A DNA stretch of 64,000 nucleotides from the NCBI RefSeq assembly GCF_004798865.1, contig NW_025335409.1:17897054-17961053 (forward strand), in the 5' to 3' direction. The translations under genes and the position numbers were made by a program. The DNA comes from Varanus komodoensis. Lineage: Eukaryota > Chordata > Lepidosauria > Squamata > Varanidae. Each line of letters opens with the position of its first letter. Positions within the stretch are counted from its first letter, which is position 1. The notes beneath the pieces were generated by a model. The model made no database searches, had not been told where the DNA came from, and saw only the letters and a list, made by a program, of their open reading frames with translations. Below are positions 33,295-43,389 of this stretch, piece after piece.

Positions 33295-33445
33295 GAGGTA
33301 CTCTTCTGTTGTTGTTGTTGTTAGTCGCGAAGCGTGTCCGACCCATCACGACCCCATGGACAACATTCCTCCAGGCCTTTCTGTCCTCCACCATCCCCCG
33401 GAGTCCACTTAAGCTAACACTAACTGCTTCAGTGACTCCATCTAC

Positions 33446-34640
33446 CTACCTCATTCTCTGCCGTCCCCTTCTTCTTTTGCCGTCAATTGTTCCCAGCATC
33501 AGGCTCTTCTCCAGTGAGTCCTTCCTTCTCATTAGGTGGCCAATGTATTTGAGTTTCATCTTCAGTATCTGGCCTTCTAAAGAGCAGGCAGGATTGATCA
33601 CTTCTGACTGACCAGTTTGATCGTCTTGCAGTCCAAGGGATTCTCCAGCACCACAATTCAAAGGCCTCAATTCTTTGGCGCTCAGCATTCCTTATGGTCC
33701 AACTTTCACAGCCGTACATTGTAACTGGGAAAACCATAGCCTTGACTATATGCACTTTTGTTGGCAGCATGATGTCTCTGTTTTTTAGTATGCTGTCTAG
33801 ATTTGCCATGGCTTTCCTCCCCAGGAGCAAGCGTCTTTTAATTTCTTGGCTGCAGTCCCCATCTGCGGTGATCTTGGAGCCCAGGAAAATAAAATCTGTC
33901 ACTACCTCCATTTCTTCCCCATCTATTTGCCAGGAAATGAGAGGAGCAGATACCATGATCTTAGTTTTCTTAATGTTGAGTTTCATGCCAACTTTTGTGC
34001 TCTGCTCCACCCACATCAAGAAGCTCTTTAGTTCCTCTTCACTTTCTGCCATTAGAGTGGTATCATCTGCATATCTGAGGTTGTTCCTCTGCCTCTTCAA
34101 AATCCTGCCTGTACTTCTAGTAGTTCTCGGTCCACATACTGCTGGAGCCTAGCTTGTAGGAATTTGAGCATAACTTTGCTAGCATGTGAAATGAGTGCAA
34201 TGGTGTGGTAGTTTGAACATGCTTTGGCATTGCCCTTCTTTGGGATCGGAATGTAAACTGACCTTTTCCAATCCTGTGGCCACTGTTAAGTTTTCGAAAT
34301 TTGCTGGCATATTGAGTGTAGCACTTTTACTGCATCCGTCTTTTAAGATTTTGAATAGCTCAGCTGGAATACTGTCACCTCCACTGGCTTTGTTGTTGCT
34401 CAGACTTCCTAAGGCCCATTTGACTTCACATTCCAGGATGTCTGGCTCCAGGTCAGTGACCACCCCATCATGGTTATCAGGGACGTTAAGGCCTTTCTTG
34501 TATAGTTCTTCTGTGTAATCTTGCCACCTCTTCTTAATCTCTTCTGCCTCTGTTAGGTCTCTGCCATTTTGGTCCTTTATCATGCCCATCTTTGCATGAA
34601 ACATTCCCTTCATATCTCCAATTTTCTTGAAGAGATTGCT
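33446..34640 (-). pseudogene. Bov-B reverse transcriptase with palm domain partly deleted
   Basis: N-terminal part (34613-34179): RDLTEAEEIKKRWQDYTEEL, LGSLSNNKASGGDSIPAELF, then a frameshift. After it, ACSNYHTIALISHASKVMLK, FLQARLQQYVDRELLEVQAG can be read to about 34115. It then joins directly to NNLRYADDTTLMAESEEEL (34085 on). The segment that should carry motif A (FIDYAKAFDCVDH type) and motif B (GVRQGCILSP type) is absent. The YADD box is present. The C-terminal part (DFIFLGSKITADGDCSQEIK, MYGCESWTIRNAE, HLMRRKDSLEKSLMLGTI) reads to about 33446 with a further break near 33620. Loss of motifs A and B makes it inactive. Confidence 0.92.
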
Positions 34641-34709
34641 GGTCCTCCCTGTTCTATTGTTTTCTTCTATTTCTTTGCACTGTTCATTTAAGAAGGTGTT
34701 CTTATGTCT

Positions 34710-35729
34710 TCAAGCTATTCTCTGGAATTCTGCATTCAATTGGGTATACCTTTCTCTTTCTCCCTTGCCTTTCACTTCCCTTCTTTCCTCAGCTATTTGT
34801 AAAGCTTCATCGGACAGCCATTTTGCTTTCTTGCATTTCTTTTTCTTTGGGATAGTTTTAGTTGCTACCTCTTGTACAATGTTGCGAACCTCCGTCCATA
34901 GTTCTTTGGGCGCTCTGTCTATCAGATCTAATTCCTTAAATCTATTTGTCACCTCTACTGTATATTCATCAGGGATATGATTTAGTTCATACCTGAGTGG
35001 CCTAGTGCTTTTCCCCACTTTCTTCAATTTAAGCCTAAATTTTGCAACAAGAAGCTCATGATCTGAGCCACAGTCAGCTCCTGGTCTAGTTTTTACTGAC
35101 TGTACAGAGCTTCTCCATCTTTGGCTACAGAGCACATAGTCAATCTGATTTCTGTGTTGATCGTCTGGCGATGTCCATGTGCAGAGTCGTCTCTTGGGTT
35201 GTTGGAAAAGAGTGTTTGCTATGACCATCTTATTGTTTTGACAAAATTCTACCAGCCTGTGCCCTGCTTCATTTTCTACTTCAAAGCCAAACTTGCCTGT
35301 TATTCCAGTTATCTTTTGGCTTCCTAGTTTAGCATTCCAATCCCCCATGATGATAAGGACATTATTTTGGGGTGTTAATTCTAGAAGTTGTTGTAGGCCT
35401 TCATAGAACCGCTCAACTTCAGCCTCTTCAGCACCAGTGGTTGGGGCATAGACTTGGACTACTATGATGTTGAATAGGTTGCCTTGGATTCGAACTGAGA
35501 TCATTCTGTCATTTTGGAGATTGTATCCCAGTACTGCTTTTCCTACTCTTTTATTGACTATGAAGGCTACTCCATTTCTTCTGAGAGATTCTTGCCCGCA
35601 GTAGTATACCTGATGGTCATCTGAATTAAATTCACTCATTTCTGTCCATTTTAGTTCATTGATTCCTAAGATGTCGATGTTCAGTCTTGTCATCTCTTGT
35701 CTGACCACGTCCAGCTTGCCTTGATTCAT
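34710..35729 (-). pseudogene. Bov-B apurinic-type endonuclease, long open frame
   Basis: A 339-codon open frame from MNQGKLDVVRQEMTRLNIDI at 35729. Endonuclease motifs in order: LGINELKW (catalytic Glu), NIIVVQVYAPTTGAEEAE, IIMGDWNAKLGSQ (GDWN for GDFN), RNQIDYVLC, and GADCGSDHELLVAKFRLKL (SDH, catalytic His). The linker follows (ELDLIDRAPKELWTEV, KAKWLSDEALQIAEERREV). All expected catalytic residues that I can place are present. It nicks target DNA in retrotransposition. The frame ends at a stop about 100 bases before the reverse transcriptase part, so in full the LINE is broken. The endonuclease alone looks well preserved, suggesting fairly recent insertion. Confidence 0.93.
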
Positions 35730-36147
35730 GGATCATATATTCCAGGTTCCTATGGAATATAGATCTTTACAGAATCGGACTTTCACCACCAGATACATCC
35801 GCAACTGAGTGTTCTTTCAGCTTTGACCCAGTGACTTCATTCTTTCTGACCCTACTAGTACTAGCCCTCTGCTCTTCTCCAGTAGCACATTGGACACCTT
35901 CCGACCTGAGGGGCTCATCTTCCGGCACCATATATTTTTGCTTTTTGGTACTGTCCATGGGGTTTTACTGGCAAAGATACTGGAGTGGGTTGCAATTCCT
36001 TCTCTAGTGGATCACATTTTGTCAGAGCACTCTGCTATGACCTCTCCATCTTGGGTGGCCCTGTATGGTATAGCTCATAGCTTCATTGAGCCACGCAAGC
36101 CCCTTCGCCATGACAAGGCAGTGATCCATGAAGGGAGGTAGTCTTCT

Positions 36148-36995
36148 AGACAATGTTTTATCAATTATTTCTTAAATATTTAAAGTGATATTGGGAACAT
36201 CCAACAGAAAGTAGTTGCCACTAAGTTCTATTGCAGCTACAATGGAATCAATGCCAGCTACAGGTCTGAAGGAACCTTTGGTGTGTCATGTCCTATTTAG
36301 TGTCCCTTGCATGGTTTATATCAGTGGTAGATAACTTTGAGACACCATATGACATTTCTTCCAGGACTTTGGGATGCATGGTGCAGCATCCCTCCAGAGC
36401 ATTAGGACAAAAGGCAAATGGTAGTCCTCAGATAGCAGACATCAGCTCTGGTGGGCCCTGCTGGAATGCTTGGTCCTATCAGATGTGCAAGCCTGCCAGA
36501 AGCTGTTGCCAGACATGAATGGCATCAAAATTTGTCAAGACTAAGCCAGCCCCACTTATTTCAATTGGAATCTGACTGTACCCTTCCTATTTAACAAAAG
36601 AAAGGGGACAGAAAGGTAGGCTGACTGCCAGAAAAGAAGGGTCATCTGAATTTGAAAGGCTTTTGATATGTAATGGAATGCATTGATGAAGAGTTGATGA
36701 TGATGATAGATTTAATTTAACTAACTCCAAAGATAACTGTTTTTCCCCCTCTGGATGCAGGACTTGGGGTCCATGTGGACTCCCTTGCTAACATGACCTC
36801 TAGGGTGCTAGCTTAGTTAAATTATTTAAGTTTAAATTCACAATTCAGCTTTGCCACATGATTACTTTTTAAAAATGCCCTATTATGTCTATCCAATAAA
36901 TGGAAGTATTCATATTTGTGGTTTTGTCCAGCATTTTTATTCATTGGACCATGGACTTGATTTGTAGACTCAGGGAATGTTTCATAAATGAATTT
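36148..36995. other. Unassigned DNA, possible decayed MITE-like repeat
   Basis: No gene. The wording near 36318-36400 (atcagtggtagataactttg, ccctccagagcattagga) faintly recalls the palindromic repeat family but is too diverged to call. Short (GAT)n at about 36698-36709. Confidence 0.35.
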
Positions 36996-36998
36996 CAT

Positions 36999-37096
36999 GT
37001 GCCTTCCAGATCTTTTAGGTTACAACTATCAGCACCAGTTAGCATGACCAATGGTCAGAGGTGGTGGGGATTGTATTCTTTAACATCTGGATCACA
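36999..37096. repeat. Palindromic MITE-like repeat
   Basis: Left arm gtgccttccagatcttttag (36999-37018), with ttacaactatcagcacc, faces the right arm ggattgtattctttaacat, ctggatcacac. It has the same inverted-repeat plan and length as 32459-32558, more diverged. Confidence 0.55.
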
Positions 37097-37321
37097 CTTG
37101 GTTTCCTACTCCTGTAGCATAGCTTCTTAAACACCTAATTGGGTGCTTCTATTTCTTATTGGTTAGAAACAGAAACTCAAAGAAACATTACAAACTCTTC
37201 CAAGCTGTCCTTAGTGGGGCAGGCATGATGATCAGTAAGAGAATTTTTAGTGCTCTCATTAAACCAGAACATTCTTTGGGGGAAGGCTTAACAGCTAAGT
37301 GAATATATGCAACATTGGTAT

Positions 37322-38342
37322 ATATTGGTATAGGAATAAGTAGTGAAGTGGCCAAGTTTGCTGATGACACTAAAATTTTTAGAGTGGTTGAAACCAAAAG
37401 CAATTGTGGGGAACTCCAAAGGGAGCTCCAAGGTGGGAGAATGGGCATCAAAATGGCGAATGCAGATCAAATTAAGCAAGTGAAGAATAATTCATGTTGG
37501 GGCAAAGAATCCCAACTTCAAGTATGTTCAGATGGGATCTGAGCTAGCGGTGACTGAGGAAAAAAGAGATCTTGGAGTAGCAGCTGACAACTTGATGAAG
37601 ATATTGGCCTAGTATGCAGCTGCTGTGAAGAAGGCAAACTCCATGCCAGGCAAAATTAACAACAGAATAGAAAATAGGACTGCCAAAACATTACTTCCAT
37701 TATACATACCTTTGGTGTGACTGCACTTGGAATATTGTGTTTAGTTCTGGTTGCCTTATCTGAAAAAGGACATTACTGAGTTGGGAAAAGTACAGAGAAA
37801 GGCAACAAAAATGATCGGAAGTCTAGAGCAGCTCTTCTATGAGGAGTAGCTACAACAACTAGGACTGTTCAGCCGAGAAAAGGGCTAAAGAAAGGGAGAC
37901 ATGATAGAGGTGATTAAAATAATGCATTGTGTGGAGAAAGTGGAAAGGGAGACATTTTCTTCCTCTCCCATAACACTCACGTGTGAGGCCAACCCATGAA
38001 GCTGATTAGGACAGATTAAAAGAAGTACTTCTTCACACACCGTATAGTTAAACTATGAAATTCATTGCCATGGGAAGTGGCGATGGCCACCAATCTGGAT
38101 TGCTTTAAAAAGGGATTGGACAGATTCATGAGGGAAGATGCCATCGGTGGCTTTTAGCCTTATGAGCTATGTGCTACCTCCTCCACCAGTTGCCTGCAGT
38201 TTCTGAGAAGCTTGGGCAGGAGGGGGCTTGCACCTCTCCTGCTTGAGGGAGCCTATGGCTAGCTGGTTTGCTAATGTCTATACAGAGTGCTGGACTAGAT
38301 GGACCTTTCATCTGATCCACCATGGTTTTTCTTATGTTCTTA
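37322..38342 (+). mobile_element. CR1-like LINE, RT palm to 3' end
   Basis: It starts at the catalytic region: KFADDTKIFRVVETKSN at about 37350. It continues through EKRDLGVAADN-like, CTWNIVFSSGCL-like and RKATKMIGSLEQLFYEE-like blocks, in several frames. The C-terminal VAMATNLDCFKKGLDRF follows near 38085. It ends with ctggactagatggacctttc and ttcttatgttctta at 38342. 5' truncated just before the FADD box. Many frameshifts and stops. Same family as 11240-11508 and 24525-25570, and clearly older than the CR1 copy at 14830. Confidence 0.85.
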
Positions 38343-38344
38343 AA

Positions 38345-40740
38345 AATATGCCCAATCCTAAAATGCATTGCAATGTGGCAACAGTATCTAGGATTAATAA
38401 TCTCCAATGTCAATAAGGGAAGGTGACTTTGCACTTTGTTGAAGGATGCTGTCCAGGTTCCATACTTGAACAAGATGTAACAGTTTCCTTAAAGCCAAAC
38501 ATTGTATGGATGTTGAATGAAATGGTTATTCTCACAATGGATAAGCACTGGGAAGGGAGTTAGACACTGAAAGTTTTCCCCAGAACCTTTAGAAAAGATC
38601 TCTTCCTGGCATAAGTAGGAATCATTTTAATCATTAGTGGCAAAAATATATATTTTTTAATTTTCAGGATATAGTCAGTGGGATTAAAGGTTCTTTTTCC
38701 TAGATCAGAGATAAGTAAGGAGGATATCCAATCTCTAGGATGAATCTGGCAGGATGAATCAGAACACTGTCTTTCTTGCTCTGAAAAATGGAAATTATTC
38801 AGTTTAATTAATAGCACTACTGGGAAAGAAATGCGCAAGAGAACATGACTAAGGAAGCTGGTCCTGGTTATAAAAAATTAACATTAAAAGGTGAGCTCTA
38901 TTTCTTTAAAGAAAAGCCATCACAGGATTCCCATTCCAGTGGTACTTGCCTGCAAAGCCTCTGAAACAAATTTGAAAGATAAGAGCTTCTTAGTAAAAGG
39001 GGTTTAATCTACTGCTTTAATGAGGATTGTTCTCACTTCTCTTTTTCCTGGAAAGAAAAATGTGTCCTTTAGATAAGTCTTTTTCTTGTGTATATGCATC
39101 CTGCCACTAAGGAATTTCTCTTCTGGTGACCCCAACTCTGGCCAGAGGAAAAACAAAAGTACAATCATCAGACCCATCATCAGGGTTTTGGTGAGGAAAA
39201 GAATGAGAATGCAAGGATATTTACTGGAGCTGCTCACATAGCAGATATAAGTGTGGTCCATATGAGTTTCATTATATAGTGGGTCACTTCAGCTGATATA
39301 ACAAAAAGTCCTGATGGAAAGTCTTCAGGTGGTTTGAATTGGCCTAGCTAATTACAGTGTATAACCTACTGAGCCAAATGTATGGATCCCAATTTATAGA
39401 GGATAGTTCTCTATTTGAAGGTGTCCTCTGTGTAAAGAACTCTCCAGCTCAAGTCTCCCTGACAAGAGAGAGCTGAGCACAAAGTTGCTTTGTGACTTTC
39501 AATACAGTAGCCTGTGTAAGTACCTGTATCTGGGTGGACTAAGTATAGCAAATACATAAATAAATGTTGATATATTATTAACAATGATGCCTCCATTTGG
39601 GACAGATTAGGTAGGAATAAGGCCTGTTGATTCTCCTTCAAACTCACTTCAAAGTCAGTGGCTTTAGGATTACACCCAAAGCCTGACTGAAATAATACTT
39701 TTGTTTCTGTGTGCTCAGTTCTTGTCATGTTGTTTTCAGATTTTTTTTCTTTAATTTGCCATTTCTGCATGCATTTAGGAAAAGACATTTCTTAACAACT
39801 ATGATGAGAAAGCAGTTTGATGGGCACCTACCGTCTGTCCCTGTATTTGCTGACAGGTGCTAATTGGCATAAACAAAGGGATTCAGTAATCAACAGTTTG
39901 CTCAGCTGAGCCAGGCACAGCCTTCAACTGCAAAAACAAAGTTCTTTGAACTTCACTGGTTGACTGAAAAAATGGAATTCTTCATGATATCAAATGCTTA
40001 GCTTTGAACCAAAGCTTAGAAGCAAATGCAAAAAAAATGGCTTGCAACTGCTGGGGACAAGACAAAGTATAGAGGCTTGGCTTCATGATAAGCTTTTACT
40101 GGAAGCAAAAGAATTTTAAGTACTGATATATATTTCAAGCAGTTAATTTTTCTTTTAGCATATACTGAACATTATTTGCTTAAGGAGAGGAAAATCCAGA
40201 AAATGAGAAATGTTTCAGGCATAGACTGAGCTCATGTAAAATGGTTTCCCTCTTCTCTGACATTTTATAACAATTTTAATTTCACTGGAAGTTTATATGG
40301 TGTCATAAATCATAAAACTTATAGCTATGTCCTATGTACTTTGATTTGGACGTCTCCCAGCAATACCGCTATTTTTTATTCTTTAAAATTCTTTATCCTA
40401 TTTTAACATGTAAACTGAGGTCTTACAGTTCAATAAAATTAATGATATTCAATAAAATCTGTAGCTTAGATTTCACATCACTGTACATGGGGGAGAGGAA
40501 GTAATTCCATATCCCACCTCTAGCTGCCCTTTACCATGTTCTGTCTTGTTCCTCCAGCCCCCAGGAACAAGCTTGGATGGCACAGGGGAAGCACAAGTTC
40601 ACAAGGCTATCCTGGAAGTGAGTTCTGCTCTATTCAAGGAAGGAAAGTTAAGGTCAAACCCTATGTATTTTTCAGAACCTCATCCAAAGCTGAGCATTGT
40701 AATACTCCACTGATTCCAATGGAACAGTAAAACATGCTTA
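38345..40740. other. Unassigned AT-rich DNA, about 2.4 kb
   Basis: No gene or repeat family recognised with confidence. A faint match to the dispersed 'cctgggagtaagt' repeat lies near 39610-39690 (aatcctaaagccactgac on the minus strand). Open frames 38560-38838, 39004-39261 and 39411-39788 (all minus) have no domain. Confidence 0.45.
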
Positions 40741-40744
40741 AACC

Positions 40745-40875
40745 AGTGTGGTGAGCCAGGATGGTGTGATGGTTAGAGCTAAACTGAGGTGGAAGAGACC
40801 CGAGTTTAAATTCATATTCAAATTTTAAGGATGACCCTGAGCCTATCATTGTCTGTGAGAGAGTTGTGCAGAACT
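40745..40875 (+). mobile_element. MIR-like SINE, head part
   Basis: The tRNA-like head (gagccaggatggtgtgatgg, ttagagctaaactg, agacccgagtttaaattc) and some following sequence (gatgaccctgagcctatcat) are visible. It is directly followed by a second, more complete copy. Confidence 0.6.
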
Positions 40876-41115
40876 AGTGTGGTGCCATGATAGAGTTCTA
40901 GATTGGCACTCAGGAGAGCTGGGTTCTAGTCCCCACTCAGTCACGAAACTCTCTGATTTCAGGCCAGTTACTGATTTTCAGTCAAACCCACCTCACAGGA
41001 TTGTTGTATGGATAAAATGGAGAGGAGGATGAGGAGGTGGAGAATTCTGGAAGCTGCCTTGGGTTCCTTTCAGGAAAAATGGTGAGCTATAAATATCATT
41101 AAAAATAAAAATAAA
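40876..41115 (+). mobile_element. MIR-like SINE, near complete
   Basis: The head tagtgtggtgccatgataga gives way to ctgggttctagtccccactc (B-box-like). The central block is cctcacaggattgttgtatg, gataaaatggagaggagg, and the tail gaaaaatggtgagctataaa ends in an A-rich stretch. The two adjacent copies in the same orientation suggest insertion of one next to the other, or a tandem duplication. Confidence 0.7.
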
Positions 41116-41499
41116 GGTTGAATGAAGGAAGAACATGGCTACTTTGATGTCTCTGGAGAAAAATTGCACATGTAATATAATAGATATACATGTTATAAAA
41201 TAAACTCTCCAGCTGAAATCAGTGCTTTATTCTGTCTAGATAATGCACAGAATGTATAATAACACCCTAACAAAACCTGGCAATCAAGATGTAAATGGTT
41301 TACAGCCACAGCCTCCCAGTGTATGTTTTATATTAACAAAGCTTGACTAAATGTACAAGATCATAACCAGCCTATGAAAAATCTCACGTGAGTTTACATT
41401 TCTTCAAATAAATTAATTTGTGCACATGTATAGAACTTGCTCTCCTCTTTCCCTCTGCTTAAGACTACAAGAGGGTCCATGCTGGAGCAGGATCATTGT

Positions 41500-42910
41500 T
41501 CATTCTGCTTGCACGACTGCAGTTGCACCCTCCTGCCGGTGCTCCTCAGCAACACATGCATAGTGTGTCTGATAATGGAAGCAGCACATAGCCTGCAAGG
41601 CCATGTCCACATGGCCCTCCTGCTTCCATTAATTTGTGTGATCCCCATTTGAAGCCATCCAAAAAGGTGGCCATCTGTACTTGCTCTGATAGTCCGTTCC
41701 ATAATTTAACTATGTACTGTGTGAAGACATAGTTCTGTCCTGAATCTGTCCCGAATCTCCCACCAATCAGCTTTATGAGAGAACCCCAGGTTCTTGTATT
41801 ATAAGAAAGAGAAGGGGAGGTTTCCCTATCCATTTTTGCTAACCCATGCACAATTTTAGTTCCTTTGTCATGTTTGGTTCCTCATTTTTAATAAGCTAAG
41901 TAATCCCGTATGGTGTAACTAAGGTTTTGACAATCCCATAGCATCCATCCCTCTTCTGATCATTGGACTTCTTTCTTGTGCTCAGCCCTGGCTTAACAAG
42001 CAAGCTGAACCAAGAAGCAGTATGCATACACTCATGAATAATACTGAAACTCCTGTCACACAACCCAGCAACCTTCCTCTGAAGTGTGTGTAACACAAAT
42101 AAAGCTGTTATGGCATGTGCGTGGGATGCCATTTGTGCAGGTTCAGTTCCTGGTACATGCACACTCACCATGCTTGGCCGAAGGACATGCTGCAAGAAAG
42201 CAGGCCAGAGTCTGGGGATCCAAGCTCGGAATCTGATAAATCCCCATCCCCAAAGCAGATTCCTCATACATCCCTAGTTGTAATCTTTCCTCATAGGGGG
42301 GTTATTCCAGTCCCTGATCAGTTTAGTTGATCTTTTATGCACATTCTCCAACTTACAATATGCTTTTATAGATGTGATGATCAGGATTTACACACATCTA
42401 TTATTCTGTAGAAGGGCCCTATGATATTGGCAGTTTTATTGTCAATCTACATGAGGTTGGAATTTTTTGCCCCAGAGTACACCAATGTACATTGACAGCA
42501 CTGGCTATTAGGCTGCCAATGGCCCCAGTTTGGAAGGACCCTTTTGGCATTCCCCATAATCCCTTTTTGTTTTAACTACCCTAAATAATTTGGTCCTAGC
42601 AGTAAACTGGGCAAATCCACTGCACACTCCCAGTTCCAGATCATTGTAAAATTCCAGTACAAATCACTGTGGGACCCCACTATTTCTCCCCACCCGATTG
42701 GGAGAATTTACCATTTATTCCTTCTCTCCACTTCCTGTTATTTAACCGGTTACCAGTCCACAAGAGGACCTCTCCTATTATTCCATGACTGCTAAGTTTG
42801 CTCAGGAGTCTTTGGTGAGGGATTTCAGATGTTTCATAAGAATCCATCCTGGTGTTCTTTCAGGTTAATCAAGGTTTCTTTAACTTTCTAACTTACTCCT
42901 TTTGTCTAAA
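41500..42910 (-). mobile_element. CR1-like LINE carrying about 360 bp of foreign DNA
   Basis: Antisense order from the 3' side: gataatggaagcagcacata, ttgaagccatccaaaaaggtg, gtccgttccataatttaact, caatcagctttatgagagaa, up to ataagctaagtaatccc at about 41910. It resumes at gtaatctttcctcatagg (42280) and continues ctgatcagtttagttgatc, gatattggcagttttattg, attttttgccccagagta, ctaaataatttggtcctagc (FADD region), tgtgggaccccactatttct and ctcaggagtctttggtgag. Many frameshifts; old. Nucleotide wording matches the CR1-like family at 24525 and 37322. Confidence 0.8.
41911..42272. other. Foreign segment inside the CR1-like LINE
   Basis: About 360 bp with no resemblance to the CR1 sequence on either side, while CR1 reading continues across it. 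It includes ggttcagttcctggtac (42139-42155), which resembles a tRNA B box. The element type is unknown: a small SINE or DNA transposon is possible. No clear target-site duplication was found by eye. Confidence 0.45.
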
Positions 42911-43044
42911 CTTGCCTAGCCTTCCCCTGCTTACAATCCTGTTCCAATCATCTGTTCCACACATGAACATGCAAATATCTTTGCAACCTGATACATAAAT
43001 AGATTTGCAGGTTGGGGTACTGCAAAGGAAACTCCAATCCCTCC

Positions 43045-43388
43045 TAGAGTGTTAGCCTTCGTTTTCTGGCCAAACTGAAAATAGCACTGCCTAGTCTTTA
43101 TTCTTTTTGGCGCCAGGAAAAATCCTTTTTATTTGCCCAGTATTTAATAGTTAACTTTTATTCTCAACGTTTATACTATATTTTATCTAGTTTTGCTGCT
43201 CTATCTCTGGACTGATTTGATTGCAGTTGGTGGGGGCCTACAGCTGCCTTTTTATTAGGGTCATAGTTTTATTATTATACATTGTTCCAGATTCTCGTTA
43301 TATGTTCTTTTTAACTTTGAGAACTGCCCAGACAGCCTTTTGGCTATTGGGTGGTATAGAAATGAAATAAATAAATAAATAAATTACA
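43045..43388 (+). mobile_element. L2-type LINE 3' UTR and tail
   Basis: The end reads gaactgcccagacagccttt, tggctattgggtggtataga, followed by (AAAT)n at 43363-43383. This matches the squamate L2 end '…ttggctattgggcggtata…aaataaataaata'. The coding part is missing except possibly caggaaaaatcctttttatt near 43112. The same tail occurs antisense at 53797. Confidence 0.7.
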
Positions 43389-43389
43389 A

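Larger units (their letters stand above)
33308..36134 (-). mobile_element. Bov-B (RTE) LINE, both ends present, internally deleted
   Basis: The 3' end at the left (gttgttgttgttgttagtcg, then aagcgtgtccgacccatcac) is the hallmark Bov-B end. The 5' end at the right (atagcttcattgagccacgc, ccccttcgccatgacaaggc) is the Bov-B 5' region. Flanks gaggtactcttct (33295-33307) and gaggtagtcttct (36135-36147) match at 12 of 13 positions and are a likely target-site duplication. Between them are an endonuclease (34710-35729) and a reverse transcriptase whose central part is missing. At about 2.8 kb it is shorter than a usual full-length Bov-B (about 3.2 kb). Bov-B is common in squamates and provided the tail type used by Sauria SINEs. 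Confidence 0.95.
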
